NCBI GenBank assembly: GCA_002070105.1
Contig: MWCQ01000002.1
Span: forward strand, 62,001 to 126,000
Direction of reading: 5' to 3'
Origin: Firmicutes bacterium ADurb.Bin193
Lineage (GTDB): Bacteria > Bacillota > Clostridia > Monoglobales > Firm-18
DNA: 64,000 nt
The notes under the pieces are model-generated. The model saw nothing but the letters and a program-made list of their open reading frames with translations. It made no database searches and had not been told where the DNA came from. Numbering within the stretch: the stretch's first letter is position 1; every line of letters starts with the position of its first letter. A program made the translations under genes and the position numbers. Below are positions 1 to 8,466 of this stretch, in pieces.

Positions 1-1100
1 TATGTATAACTCTCCTCACCGAGCAAAGAAAAATCGAATTTTCCGTCCTTCACGGCACGGCTCGGATTTTTGGTGAAATCCAAAAACACCCGTCTTCCTT
101 TGTTTACGGTTTCGTTATACACCAATATGTCAATCAGAGAAGAAGAAAAATCGCAAACCTTTCTGGGGTCAAAAGGCCATTGATAGCCCTTTAAGAAAAT
201 AGCATCGAGCATTTTGCCCGTATCGGAAAAATAATCATCCAGAAATTCCTTTTCGTCTTTGCCTTCCTTGTCGGTAGAAACATAGCGCGGAATAACCTGT
301 TGGTATGTTCCCGAAAGATTCCATCTGAACTTAATTGAAGCAATACCGTATTGGGACTCTGTAAGGTTCTTTCCCTTTACACCCGCTTCAAACGCAATAC
401 CGGTGGCGCCTGTCTGGCTTTCGGGGTATACCGACATCTGATACATCCCTGCAGGCCCGCCCGTCGCATAAATAATATTTGTGCAATTAAAAATAACAAA
501 TCTCTTTGACTCATCTTCCAACGCATTATTATTGAGTGTAAGAAGCCCTACACTTTTGGTCTTTTCCTTATCGGTCAGTATTGCAATGACCTGATATCCG
601 TCAAAGATTCCGATACCTTTTTGAAACACCTGCTGCTTTAGCTTTTCGGTCATATATTTAGAAGTCAACGGCCCTGCCGATGTTGCACGCTGTCTTGGGT
701 CATGGTCGGTTTTGTACCCTATGTATTCTCCGAAACTGTTGTGAGGGAATGGCACGCCGATATCTACAAGCCGATAGAAGCTTTGTGCCGACAAAGCCGC
801 CTCGACCAATGCGATATCGCCGTGCATGCTTCCTCCGTCATACAATGTCTTTGCCATTTCATACACGGAATCCTGCGTTGAACCTGCCAAAGTCAGCTTA
901 TAATATGTCTGCTTGTCGGAGCCGGTATTCAAAGATGTCCCCATATTCAGTCCTTCCGTTACAACGGCAATATCTTTCTGACCGAAAGAGTACAGCCTGT
1001 CCGCGGCATTAAGACCTGCCGCGCCCGAACCGACCACAACAGTATTAAAAGAGTATATCTCAAAAGAAGTTCCGTTTATATGCAGTGTTTCTTTTTTCAT
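1..1100 (-). CDS. FAD-dependent flavoprotein, fumarate reductase/succinate dehydrogenase type (partial, 3' end outside window)
   Basis: The reading frame starts at the ATG complementary to 1098-1100 and runs off the left edge, giving about 366 residues. Near residue 22 is a Rossmann dinucleotide-binding motif, VVVGSGAAGLNAA, followed by a region typical of flavoprotein subunits of the fumarate reductase/succinate dehydrogenase/3-ketosteroid dehydrogenase superfamily, including ATGGPAGMYQMS. There is no signal peptide, so it is probably cytoplasmic. It starts 3 bp after the stop of the SDR gene and is very likely co-transcribed and coupled with it. With an Old-Yellow-Enzyme-type reductase upstream, it suggests redox processing of an unsaturated or hydroxylated carbon compound, but the substrate cannot be read from sequence. 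Family is clear; function is inferred. Confidence 0.8.
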   Translation of the reverse strand, partial: MKKETLHINGTSFEIYSFNTVVVGSGAAGLNAADRLYSFGQKDIAVVTEGLNMGTSLNTGSDKQTYYKLTLAGSTQDSVYEMAKTLYDGGSMHGDIALVEAALSAQSFYRLVDIGVPFPHNSFGEYIGYKTDHDPRQRATSAGPLTSKYMTEKLKQQVFQKGIGIFDGYQVIAILTDKEKTKSVGLLTLNNNALEDESKRFVIFNCTNIIYATGGPAGMYQMSVYPESQTGATGIAFEAGVKGKNLTESQYGIASIKFRWNLSGTYQQVIPRYVSTDKEGKDEKEFLDDYFSDTGKMLDAIFLKGYQWPFDPRKVCDFSSSLIDILVYNETVNKGRRVFLDFTKNPSRAVKDGKFDFSLLGEESYT

Positions 1101-1103
1101 CGC

Positions 1104-1880
1104 TTATAATCTCCTGAGATGGAATCCGCCATCAATATTAATTACTTCCCCGGTAGAATAGCCGAGTTTACCCGAACAAAAAACAGAAACGGCGTTTGCG
1201 ATATCCTGCGGGTAACCCCAACGGTTTATCGGAATAAGTCCCTCACCGATAAGCTTATCGTATTTTTCCTTCACTGTTTTTGTCATGTCGGTAAAAATAA
1301 TGCCGGGTCTTATTTCGTATACATTAATTCCGTATTCCGACAGTCTGTCGGCAAAAAGCTTTGTTATCATGCTAATTCCGGCTTTGGATATGCAATACTC
1401 GCCTCTTGAGGTTGACGAAGTATAGGACGACATAGATGCAATATTTATAATAAGCGGGCGTATATCCGCATTTTCCGTTACCTGTTTAATCATAATATTT
1501 GCAACGGCCTGAGTCATAAAAAATGTACCCTTGAGGTTAATATCCATTACAAAGTCAAAGCTTTCCTCCGTCGTTTCAAGCACATCGGTTCTGACCTTCG
1601 GTGCCACTCCCGCATTGTTAACAAGACAATCGATTCTTCCGTAAGTATCTAAAACCTTATTAAGAAAATCACTTCGGTCTTTCTTATTGGTCAAATCCCC
1701 GTTAAAATACAAAACAGGTTGTCCTGTGCTGCGAATTGAATCCATATTTTCGGCGGCTTGCTTAGGGGCTATTACATCCAGTATTGCTATGGCAAATCCG
1801 TCCTTCGCAAGTTGCGATGCAATCCCAAACCCGATACCCCTTGCCGCACCTGTTATAACAGCAACTTTCTTATCTAACAT
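1104..1880 (-). CDS. Short-chain dehydrogenase/reductase (SDR), FabG/KduD-like
   Basis: This is a 258-residue classical SDR. The N-terminal cofactor motif TGAARGIGFG is at about residues 11-20, NNAG is at about 88-91, and the catalytic Tyr/Lys pair lies in YCISK at about 160-164 with an upstream Ser. It probably oxidises a hydroxyl or reduces a keto group with NAD(P)H in the cytoplasm. It sits between an OYE-type reductase (38 bp upstream) and an FAD flavoprotein (3 bp downstream). KduD-type (pectin catabolism) and FabG- or BaiA-type functions are all compatible, and the sequence alone does not decide between them. Confidence 0.85.
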   Translation of the reverse strand: MLDKKVAVITGAARGIGFGIASQLAKDGFAIAILDVIAPKQAAENMDSIRSTGQPVLYFNGDLTNKKDRSDFLNKVLDTYGRIDCLVNNAGVAPKVRTDVLETTEESFDFVMDINLKGTFFMTQAVANIMIKQVTENADIRPLIINIASMSSYTSSTSRGEYCISKAGISMITKLFADRLSEYGINVYEIRPGIIFTDMTKTVKEKYDKLIGEGLIPINRWGYPQDIANAVSVFCSGKLGYSTGEVINIDGGFHLRRL

Positions 1881-1918
1881 CGGTTACATACATCCTTTTT
1901 TTATGATTATCCTTTTAC

Positions 1919-3289
1919 TTATAAATGCTCTGATACGGTAGTATCCATCCGTATGGGCGGCTTACCTTCTCTTCCCTGCTTATAGATAGGCCCGTATACT
2001 TTTGAATCCTTGATTACGCATCCGGTCTTTCCACCGTCACGCATTATAACAGTACAATTACTGCATACCGTGCAGCATTTTCCCCGTTCCATTGCACCGG
2101 CTTCAAAAATATCCTTTGCAAAGTCGGGATAAGCCAATGCCTGCCGACCAAAGCCCGCAAGCTTAAACCACCCTTCCTTTATTCCGCCCGCCGCTACATT
2201 GACCGCATATTCCCTCAGCCAACTGAATGTCGTGGCTATAACCGCCATATCGGGTACAGCCTGCTGAATCTGCCTTGCAATACCCAGCATATTTGCAATA
2301 CCTTCCAACGGGTGCTGAGGCGGTGTATAGAGCCCGTTGTCATACGGCCTTCCCACATGCGGATTGTAATAGGGGTTCCCGCTGCTGAGGTTAACAAGCC
2401 TAACCCCTTTTTCATAAAGTATTTTTACCAGTTTAATCGGCTCGGAAAGATCGGGCTTATGAAAGTCATCGCGGCTTACCCCCCAGCCATACGGATAGGG
2501 AACAGCATCATACGCATTCAGCCTGAGAGTAATATCGATTTTGCTTCCGAGCCTTGCCTTTATTTTATCAACGATATTCAAAAGAAACCGTGTTCTGTTT
2601 TCGAAAGAGCCGCCATACCTTCCTTCTCTTGTAAAAGCGGATAAAAGCTCGGAATTAAGATAGCCGTGACAGCTTTTGATATCAACCGCATCAAAGCCTA
2701 TTTCACTCGCTATAACAGCCGCCTGAACAAAACGGTCTTCCAGCATTTCCAGCTCATCATCGGTAATCATCCTGTAGTTTTTAGACAGGCTTCCCTCCAG
2801 ATAAGGGTTTTGGGTTGCAATCATAGACGCCGGTTTCCCGTCCGGCTTGCTGTATCTGCCCGAATGGGTAAGCTGTAAAACCGTATACGGCTTATATGTA
2901 AAGCTGTATGTATCCGAGGCATTTTTTATAATTCTATCGTACAATGCCTGAAAGTCGGATTTGTTTTCCCGACAAATATACAGTTGCCTCGGATTAGCTC
3001 TTCCTTCGGGAACAACGGCGGTAGCTTCCAACCATATAAGCCCCGCTCCTCCCTTGGAAAAACGGTCATATCTTCTGAAGGTAAGCTCATCGGGCTTGCC
3101 GTCCGATGTGCCGTCGCAACCCTCCATAGGATGTATTGCCAGTGGATTGGGGATTGTTTTATCCCCTATTTTAATCGGTTGTTTTAACACCTCAATGTCT
3201 TCCGACAGGGGTATTTTAACCCCAAGACACTGTATATCGTTTTTTAACTGTTCAAGTGAATCATAATTAAATCGTCTGTGCTGGTGCAC
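1919..3289 (-). CDS. NADH:flavin oxidoreductase, Old Yellow Enzyme family with 4Fe-4S ligands
   Basis: The 456-residue protein has an OYE-type TIM barrel: NPLAIHPMEG near the N terminus, HSGR near residue 145, and IKSCHGYL followed by GGSFENRTRF in the FMN/substrate region. Near residue 410 is a cysteine cluster, CTVCSNC, followed 11 residues later by another Cys, which matches the [4Fe-4S] ligand pattern of 2,4-dienoyl-CoA reductase/trimethylamine dehydrogenase relatives. Unlike those enzymes it stops after the cluster and lacks the C-terminal FAD/NAD(P) domains, so electrons may come from a partner, plausibly the flavoprotein two genes downstream. GGAGGA lies just before the ATG. It is probably an ene-reductase; substrate unknown. 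Confidence 0.85.
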   Translation of the reverse strand: MHQHRRFNYDSLEQLKNDIQCLGVKIPLSEDIEVLKQPIKIGDKTIPNPLAIHPMEGCDGTSDGKPDELTFRRYDRFSKGGAGLIWLEATAVVPEGRANPRQLYICRENKSDFQALYDRIIKNASDTYSFTYKPYTVLQLTHSGRYSKPDGKPASMIATQNPYLEGSLSKNYRMITDDELEMLEDRFVQAAVIASEIGFDAVDIKSCHGYLNSELLSAFTREGRYGGSFENRTRFLLNIVDKIKARLGSKIDITLRLNAYDAVPYPYGWGVSRDDFHKPDLSEPIKLVKILYEKGVRLVNLSSGNPYYNPHVGRPYDNGLYTPPQHPLEGIANMLGIARQIQQAVPDMAVIATTFSWLREYAVNVAAGGIKEGWFKLAGFGRQALAYPDFAKDIFEAGAMERGKCCTVCSNCTVIMRDGGKTGCVIKDSKVYGPIYKQGREGKPPIRMDTTVSEHL

Positions 3290-3368
3290 ATAATCTCCTC
3301 CAATTATTCAAATGCCTGTGCAAATTTTTTTATAGCATATAATATCATACATCAGTTGCATATAAAAC

Positions 3369-4985
3369 TTAATCTTCATCAAGCATCACGCCACTGATAT
3401 CTACGCGATATGCCTGAATCATATCTCCCATAGGCTTATTGAAATATACCTTCTTTCCGTCGCGCGAAAAGGCCGGGTCCACATGCATACGATAAGTCCA
3501 AATCTTACCCGCCTCTTCATGCATAAGGACCGCAATAGGCGTGGTATTGCCTGCTCTGTAAAGCCTCATAATGATTGGACTGATATTGTAAAGTGTTTCG
3601 GATGCCAAGTACTTTCTATCCGGAGACATCCCCGGATGGTTACCCGGTCCTGCCAGCGTTTCTATAAAATTGCCGTCTCTGTCAAAACGCTTCGCTGTAT
3701 GCTTAGGCTGTCCGTTAGCCCCCGCATCCTTGTCATGCGCGAACAAAGTTGAATCATCATACCATTGCTGGTGCAGGGGTTTTTTATTATCAAAGATTTT
3801 AAAATCTGTGCCGTCTGTTTTGAATGTAATTATAAATTTGTTTTCTTCTTTACTGTCCGTATCCAGCCTGATTGCTATATATGTGCCGTTAGCGCTAATC
3901 TGCGCATGGTACATCGACCAGTCTTTAGGATTGTCGCTGCCGGTCAGCTGATCCTTCAGATTGCCAAGGTCATCTTCAAGATCGGCTATCTTGGTGACAG
4001 CACCGTTTTTATACATGTAAACCCCGTTACGCCCCAAAGTGCTTCCGTTAGGATAGTTCTTTTTGTCCACTAAAAGCGCTACGGCACCGTTGGGAGCATC
4101 CCCATGACCAATATTTGCCATTATGGGCGGATGCACCTCTTCACCGCTAGTATTGACAATATGCGTAATTTTCCCTTTTCCGGGTGTTGAGTCGCTATAT
4201 GCAATCGTATTATTGTCAAGCCATATCTGACGAGCGCCGTCTTCGGTGTTAATACCTTGTATATCCCTTATTTTCACATGGTTGGTAAGGTCGGAGTTGC
4301 ATATATAAAGGCCTCCGCTGATTTTTTCGTCTTTGTTTTTTGGCTTTCTGTCATATTTTACATAAACAACCTTACTGCCATCCGGACTTTCGGGGCTTGT
4401 GCCGAAATAACCTATTGCAGACATACCTTCATCCTGAGATATTCGCTCATAGACCAGAGATCTGTCGATACTATAGATATCGGAATAAAGATTAGTATCA
4501 GAATTCGAAGCCTCCATTTCACGATTCCAGACCACAAGCTTCGCACTATAATGGCTCAGGCTTTCAGGTATAGTTAAGTCAACGGTATATACAGATTCAC
4601 TTCCCGAAGCTCCGATGCCCGCTATGTTAACGGTTTTAACCTTGTCAAGCCTTTTATCACGATATAGAGAAATTATTAACACGGCAGGCTTTGAAGCATC
4701 AGTATTTTTAATGGTTGTTACTCTGAATATTTTACCGTTCGGGATCAATGCATCGATAACTATACCTTTGGAATCCTGAAGAGTAACACTCTTAATAGTG
4801 TATGGCTTGGGGGTGCTGCCGGAAAGATTAACGCTTCCCCCGTCTTCAGCCGATACCTTTACACTTTCTGCCAAAGCGGGTACTGCGAATTGTCCCGAGA
4901 AATAATCAAATCCGGGTGCAATGCTCACATTTACAATTGTTATAACAACAAGTAAAAAAACCAATAAAAAATGAACACGCTTCAT
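3369..4985 (-). CDS. Secreted beta-propeller protein, type A N-terminus (paralogue 8 of 8)
   Basis: This 538-residue protein is the last of eight tandem paralogues in transcription order. Residues 1 to about 40 form a signal peptide (MKRVHFLLVFLLVV). Residues about 45-165 form a predicted beta-sandwich with the pattern 'LIISLYRDK...AKLVVWN', which resembles modules in the large secreted proteins at 17974-21420 and 31933-34470. From about residue 175 a TolB/WD-like propeller follows: SPESPDGSKVVYVKYDRKP, GHGDAPNG, PLHQQWYDDSTLFAHD, HPGMSPDRKYLASETLY and HVDPAFSRDGKKVYFN. The repeated SPDG blades and conserved His residues recall oligogalacturonate-lyase (PL22)-type propellers, but the His-x-His metal motif is His-x-Asp here. 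Whether it is an enzyme or a binding protein is undecided. Confidence 0.75.
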   Translation of the reverse strand: MKRVHFLLVFLLVVITIVNVSIAPGFDYFSGQFAVPALAESVKVSAEDGGSVNLSGSTPKPYTIKSVTLQDSKGIVIDALIPNGKIFRVTTIKNTDASKPAVLIISLYRDKRLDKVKTVNIAGIGASGSESVYTVDLTIPESLSHYSAKLVVWNREMEASNSDTNLYSDIYSIDRSLVYERISQDEGMSAIGYFGTSPESPDGSKVVYVKYDRKPKNKDEKISGGLYICNSDLTNHVKIRDIQGINTEDGARQIWLDNNTIAYSDSTPGKGKITHIVNTSGEEVHPPIMANIGHGDAPNGAVALLVDKKNYPNGSTLGRNGVYMYKNGAVTKIADLEDDLGNLKDQLTGSDNPKDWSMYHAQISANGTYIAIRLDTDSKEENKFIITFKTDGTDFKIFDNKKPLHQQWYDDSTLFAHDKDAGANGQPKHTAKRFDRDGNFIETLAGPGNHPGMSPDRKYLASETLYNISPIIMRLYRAGNTTPIAVLMHEEAGKIWTYRMHVDPAFSRDGKKVYFNKPMGDMIQAYRVDISGVMLDED

Positions 4986-5060
4986 TTAATCATCCCCGCA
5001 TTCTTTGCCTGAACAAAAAGTCCGGTCCGCGGTAGTAAAAAATCAATTAAAAAGTCAAAC

Positions 5061-6683
5061 TCAGTTTTGAGTGTCAATCACACCGCTGATGTCCACACGA
5101 TATGCCTGAATCATATCTCCCATAGGCATATTGAAATATACCTTCTTTCCGTCTCGCGAAAAAGCCGGATCCATATGCATACGATAAGTCCAAATCTTAC
5201 CCGCCTCTTCATTCACAAGGACCGCAATCGGCTTGGTATTGCCCGCTCTGTAAAGCTTCATTATGATAGGACTGATATTGTAAAGAGTTTCCGATGCCAA
5301 GTATTTCCTGTCCGGAGACATACCCGGATGGTTACCCGGCGCCGCCAGCGTCTCTATAAATGTGCCGTTTCTGTCAAAACGCTTCGCTGTATGCTTAGGC
5401 TGTCCGTTAGCCCCCGCAACCTTGTCATGCGCGAACAAAGTTGAATCATCATACCATTGCTGATGCAGGGGTTTTTTATTTTCAAAGATTTTAATATCCG
5501 TACCGTCTGTTTTGAATGTAATAACATATTTGTATTCGTCACTGTCGATAGTGGATGTATCCAGCCTTATTGCTATATATGTGCCGTTGGTGCTAAGCTG
5601 CGCATGGTACATCATCCAGTCGTTGGGATTGTCGCTGCCGGTCAGCTGATTCTTCAGCTTGCCAAGGTCGTCTACAAGGTCGACTACCTTAGTTACAGTA
5701 CCGTTTTTATAAATATAAATCCCGTTTGGCCCCAAAGTGCTTCCGTTGGGATAATGCTCTTTGTCCACTAAAAGCGCTATGGTACCGTTCGGAGCATCTC
5801 CGTGACCTAAATTCGCCTGTATGGGCGGATGCACCTCTTTGCCGCTTGTATCGACGATATATGTTATGTTTCCTTTGCCGGGTGTATAATCACTATATGC
5901 AATCGTATTATTGTCAACCCATATCTGATGAGCGCCGTCTTCGGTGTTGATACCTTGTATATCCCTTATTTTCACATGATTGGTAAGGTCAGAGTTGCAT
6001 ATATAAAGGCTTCCGCTGATTTTATCGTCTTTGTTTTTTGGCTTTCTGTCATATTTTAAATAAGCAACCTTGCTTCCGTCCGGACTTTCGGGACTGGTGC
6101 CGAAATATCCTATTGCAGACATACCTTCACCCTCGGAAACTTTTTCATAAACAAGGGATCTGTTGATACTAAAGATATCCGGATAAAGATTAGTATCAGA
6201 ATTCAAAGAACCTGATTCCGGATTCCAGACCATAAGCTTTGCACTATAATGGCTCAGGCTGTCCGGTATAGTGAAGTCAACGGGATAATCAGCTTCGGTT
6301 CCCGAAGCTCCGGTACCCGCTATGTTAACGGTTATAACATTATCAAGCTTTTTATCGCGATATAAGGCAATTATTAACACAGCAGGATTTGTAGCGTCAG
6401 TTTTTTTAGCGATAGTTACTTTGGCTATCTTACCGTTAGGAATCAATGCATCGACAACTTTACCCTTGGAATCCAGAAGAGTAACACTTTTAATAGTGTA
6501 TGGTTTCGAGGCGCTGCCGGGAAGATTAACGCTTCCTCCGTCTTCAGCCGATACCTTTATACTTTCCGGGAAAGCGGGTATTGTGAATTGTCCCGAGAAA
6601 GAATCAAATCCGGGTGCAATGCCCGCATATACAGTTATTAATACAACAAGCAAAAAAACCAATGAAAAATGAACACGCTTCAT
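5061..6683 (-). CDS. Secreted beta-propeller protein, type A N-terminus (paralogue 7 of 8)
   Basis: This 540-residue paralogue has the same architecture as the gene at 3369-4985: signal peptide (MKRVHFSLVFLLVV), beta-sandwich and a C-terminal propeller with GHGDAPNG, PLHQQWYDDSTLFAHD and HMDPAFSRDGKKVYFN. An AGAGGTG ribosome site precedes the ATG. The gene lies 75 bp upstream of its neighbour, with no obvious terminator between them. The segment 5527-5792 is base-for-base identical to 7231-7496 in the next paralogue, while the flanks differ, which points to recent gene conversion or partial duplication. Confidence 0.75.
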   Translation of the reverse strand: MKRVHFSLVFLLVVLITVYAGIAPGFDSFSGQFTIPAFPESIKVSAEDGGSVNLPGSASKPYTIKSVTLLDSKGKVVDALIPNGKIAKVTIAKKTDATNPAVLIIALYRDKKLDNVITVNIAGTGASGTEADYPVDFTIPDSLSHYSAKLMVWNPESGSLNSDTNLYPDIFSINRSLVYEKVSEGEGMSAIGYFGTSPESPDGSKVAYLKYDRKPKNKDDKISGSLYICNSDLTNHVKIRDIQGINTEDGAHQIWVDNNTIAYSDYTPGKGNITYIVDTSGKEVHPPIQANLGHGDAPNGTIALLVDKEHYPNGSTLGPNGIYIYKNGTVTKVVDLVDDLGKLKNQLTGSDNPNDWMMYHAQLSTNGTYIAIRLDTSTIDSDEYKYVITFKTDGTDIKIFENKKPLHQQWYDDSTLFAHDKVAGANGQPKHTAKRFDRNGTFIETLAAPGNHPGMSPDRKYLASETLYNISPIIMKLYRAGNTKPIAVLVNEEAGKIWTYRMHMDPAFSRDGKKVYFNMPMGDMIQAYRVDISGVIDTQN

Positions 6684-6764
6684 AATAATGCAACACCTCT
6701 TCTTTTTTTGTCAGAGCCGAAATTCCGATCCGCGATAGTACAAAAATCAATTATACGAGTAAAC

Positions 6765-8384
6765 TCAATCTTCGTCAAGCATCACACGACTGATGTCCAC
6801 ACGATATGCCTGAATCATATCTCCCATAGGCATATTGAAATAAACCTTCTTTCCGTCGCGCGAGAAAGACGGGTCCACATGCATACGATAATCCCAAATC
6901 TTACCTTCCTCTTCATGCATTAGAACTGCAATAGGAGTAGTCTTGCCCGCACTGTAAAGCTTCATTATAATAGGACTGATTCTGTAAAGCGTTTCGGATG
7001 CCAAATACTTCCTGTCCGGAGACATTCCGGGATGGTTACCCGGCGCTGCCAGCGTTTCTATAAAATTGCCGTCTCTGTCAAAACGCTTCGCTGTATGCTT
7101 GGGTTGTCCGTTAGCCCCCGCATTCTTGTCATGCGCGAACAAAGTTGAATCATCATACCATTGCTGGTGCAGGGGTTTTTTATTATCAAAGATTATAATA
7201 TCCGTACCGTCTGTTTTGAATGTAATAATATATTTGTATTCGTCACTGTCGATAGTGGATGTATCCAGCCTTATTGCTATATATGTGCCGTTGGTGCTAA
7301 GCTGCGCATGGTACATCATCCAGTCGTTGGGATTGTCGCTGCCGGTCAGCTGATTCTTCAGCTTGCCAAGGTCGTCTACAAGGTCGACTACCTTAGTTAC
7401 AGTACCGTTTTTATAAATATAAATCCCGTTTGGCCCCAAAGTGCTTCCGTTGGGATAATGCTCTTTGTCCACTAAAAGCGCTATGGTACCGTTCGGTGCA
7501 TCCCCATGACCCAAACTCGCCTGTATGGGCGTATACACCTCCTCACCGTTTGTATTGACTATATATGTTAAAATTCCGTTGGATGTAACATCACTGTATG
7601 CAATCGTATTATTGTCAACCCATATCTGATGAGCGCCGTCTTCGGTGTTTATACCTTGTATATCCCTTATTTTCACATGATTGGTAAGGTCGGAGTTGCA
7701 TATATAAAGGCTTCCGCTGATTTTATCGTCTTCGTCTTTTGGCTTTCTGTCATATTTAACATAAACCACCTTACTGCCGTCCGGACTTTCGGGGCTGGTG
7801 CCGAAATATCCAAATGCCGACATATTGTCGCCCTCGGAAACTTTTTCATAAACCAGGGATCTGTCAATACTATAAACATCGGCATAGGGACTCAAATTGA
7901 ATAACGGCTCCTTGAAATTCGGATTCCAGACCATAAGCTTTGCACTATAGTGGCTCAAGCTGTCCGGTAAGGTTAAGTTAATGGTATAATCAGCCTGGCT
8001 TCCCGCGGCTCCGGTGCCTGCTATGTCAACAGTTTCAATATTATCAAGCTTATTATCACTATATACGGCAACTATTAACACAGCAGGCTTTGTACCGGCA
8101 ACATTTTTAGCGATAGTTGCTTTTGATATCTTACCGTTCGGAATCAATGTATCGATAACTATACCCTTGGAATCCTGAAGAACAACACTTTTTATGGTGT
8201 ATGGTGTCGAGGTGCTGCCGAGAAGCTTAAGACTCCCTCCGTCTTCAGCCGGTCCCTTTATACTTTGTGCCAAAGCGGGTATTGCGAATTGTCCTGAGGA
8301 AAAACCATTTCCCTGTGCAACGCCCGCACTTACAATTATTAAAACTACAATCGAAATAACCAATGAAAAATAAATACGCTTCAT
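6765..8384 (-). CDS. Secreted beta-propeller protein, type A N-terminus (paralogue 6 of 8)
   Basis: The open frame extends up to 8453, but the start chosen here is the ATG at 8384 (MKRIYFSLVISIVV), because it aligns with the signal peptides of the other type A copies and has an AAAGGTG ribosome site. The extra 23 codons are translated leader sequence, which is itself duplicated before the sister gene. The mature protein has the same beta-sandwich and propeller, with conserved GHGDAPNG, HQQWYDDSTLFAHD and SFSRDGKKVYFN. It shares the 266-bp identical tract with the paralogue downstream. Confidence 0.75.
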   Translation of the reverse strand: MKRIYFSLVISIVVLIIVSAGVAQGNGFSSGQFAIPALAQSIKGPAEDGGSLKLLGSTSTPYTIKSVVLQDSKGIVIDTLIPNGKISKATIAKNVAGTKPAVLIVAVYSDNKLDNIETVDIAGTGAAGSQADYTINLTLPDSLSHYSAKLMVWNPNFKEPLFNLSPYADVYSIDRSLVYEKVSEGDNMSAFGYFGTSPESPDGSKVVYVKYDRKPKDEDDKISGSLYICNSDLTNHVKIRDIQGINTEDGAHQIWVDNNTIAYSDVTSNGILTYIVNTNGEEVYTPIQASLGHGDAPNGTIALLVDKEHYPNGSTLGPNGIYIYKNGTVTKVVDLVDDLGKLKNQLTGSDNPNDWMMYHAQLSTNGTYIAIRLDTSTIDSDEYKYIITFKTDGTDIIIFDNKKPLHQQWYDDSTLFAHDKNAGANGQPKHTAKRFDRDGNFIETLAAPGNHPGMSPDRKYLASETLYRISPIIMKLYSAGKTTPIAVLMHEEEGKIWDYRMHVDPSFSRDGKKVYFNMPMGDMIQAYRVDISRVMLDED

Positions 8385-8466
8385 ATTAGACAACACCTTT
8401 GCATTTTTGTCAGAGCCGAAAATCCGGTCCGCGGTAGTACTATAATAAATCAATTATACGAGTAAA

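Noticed and set aside
8385-8453. 23-codon N-terminal extension of the propeller gene at 6765
   Set aside because: It is the translated copy of a leader segment repeated before sister genes, and the signal peptide starts at the internal ATG.
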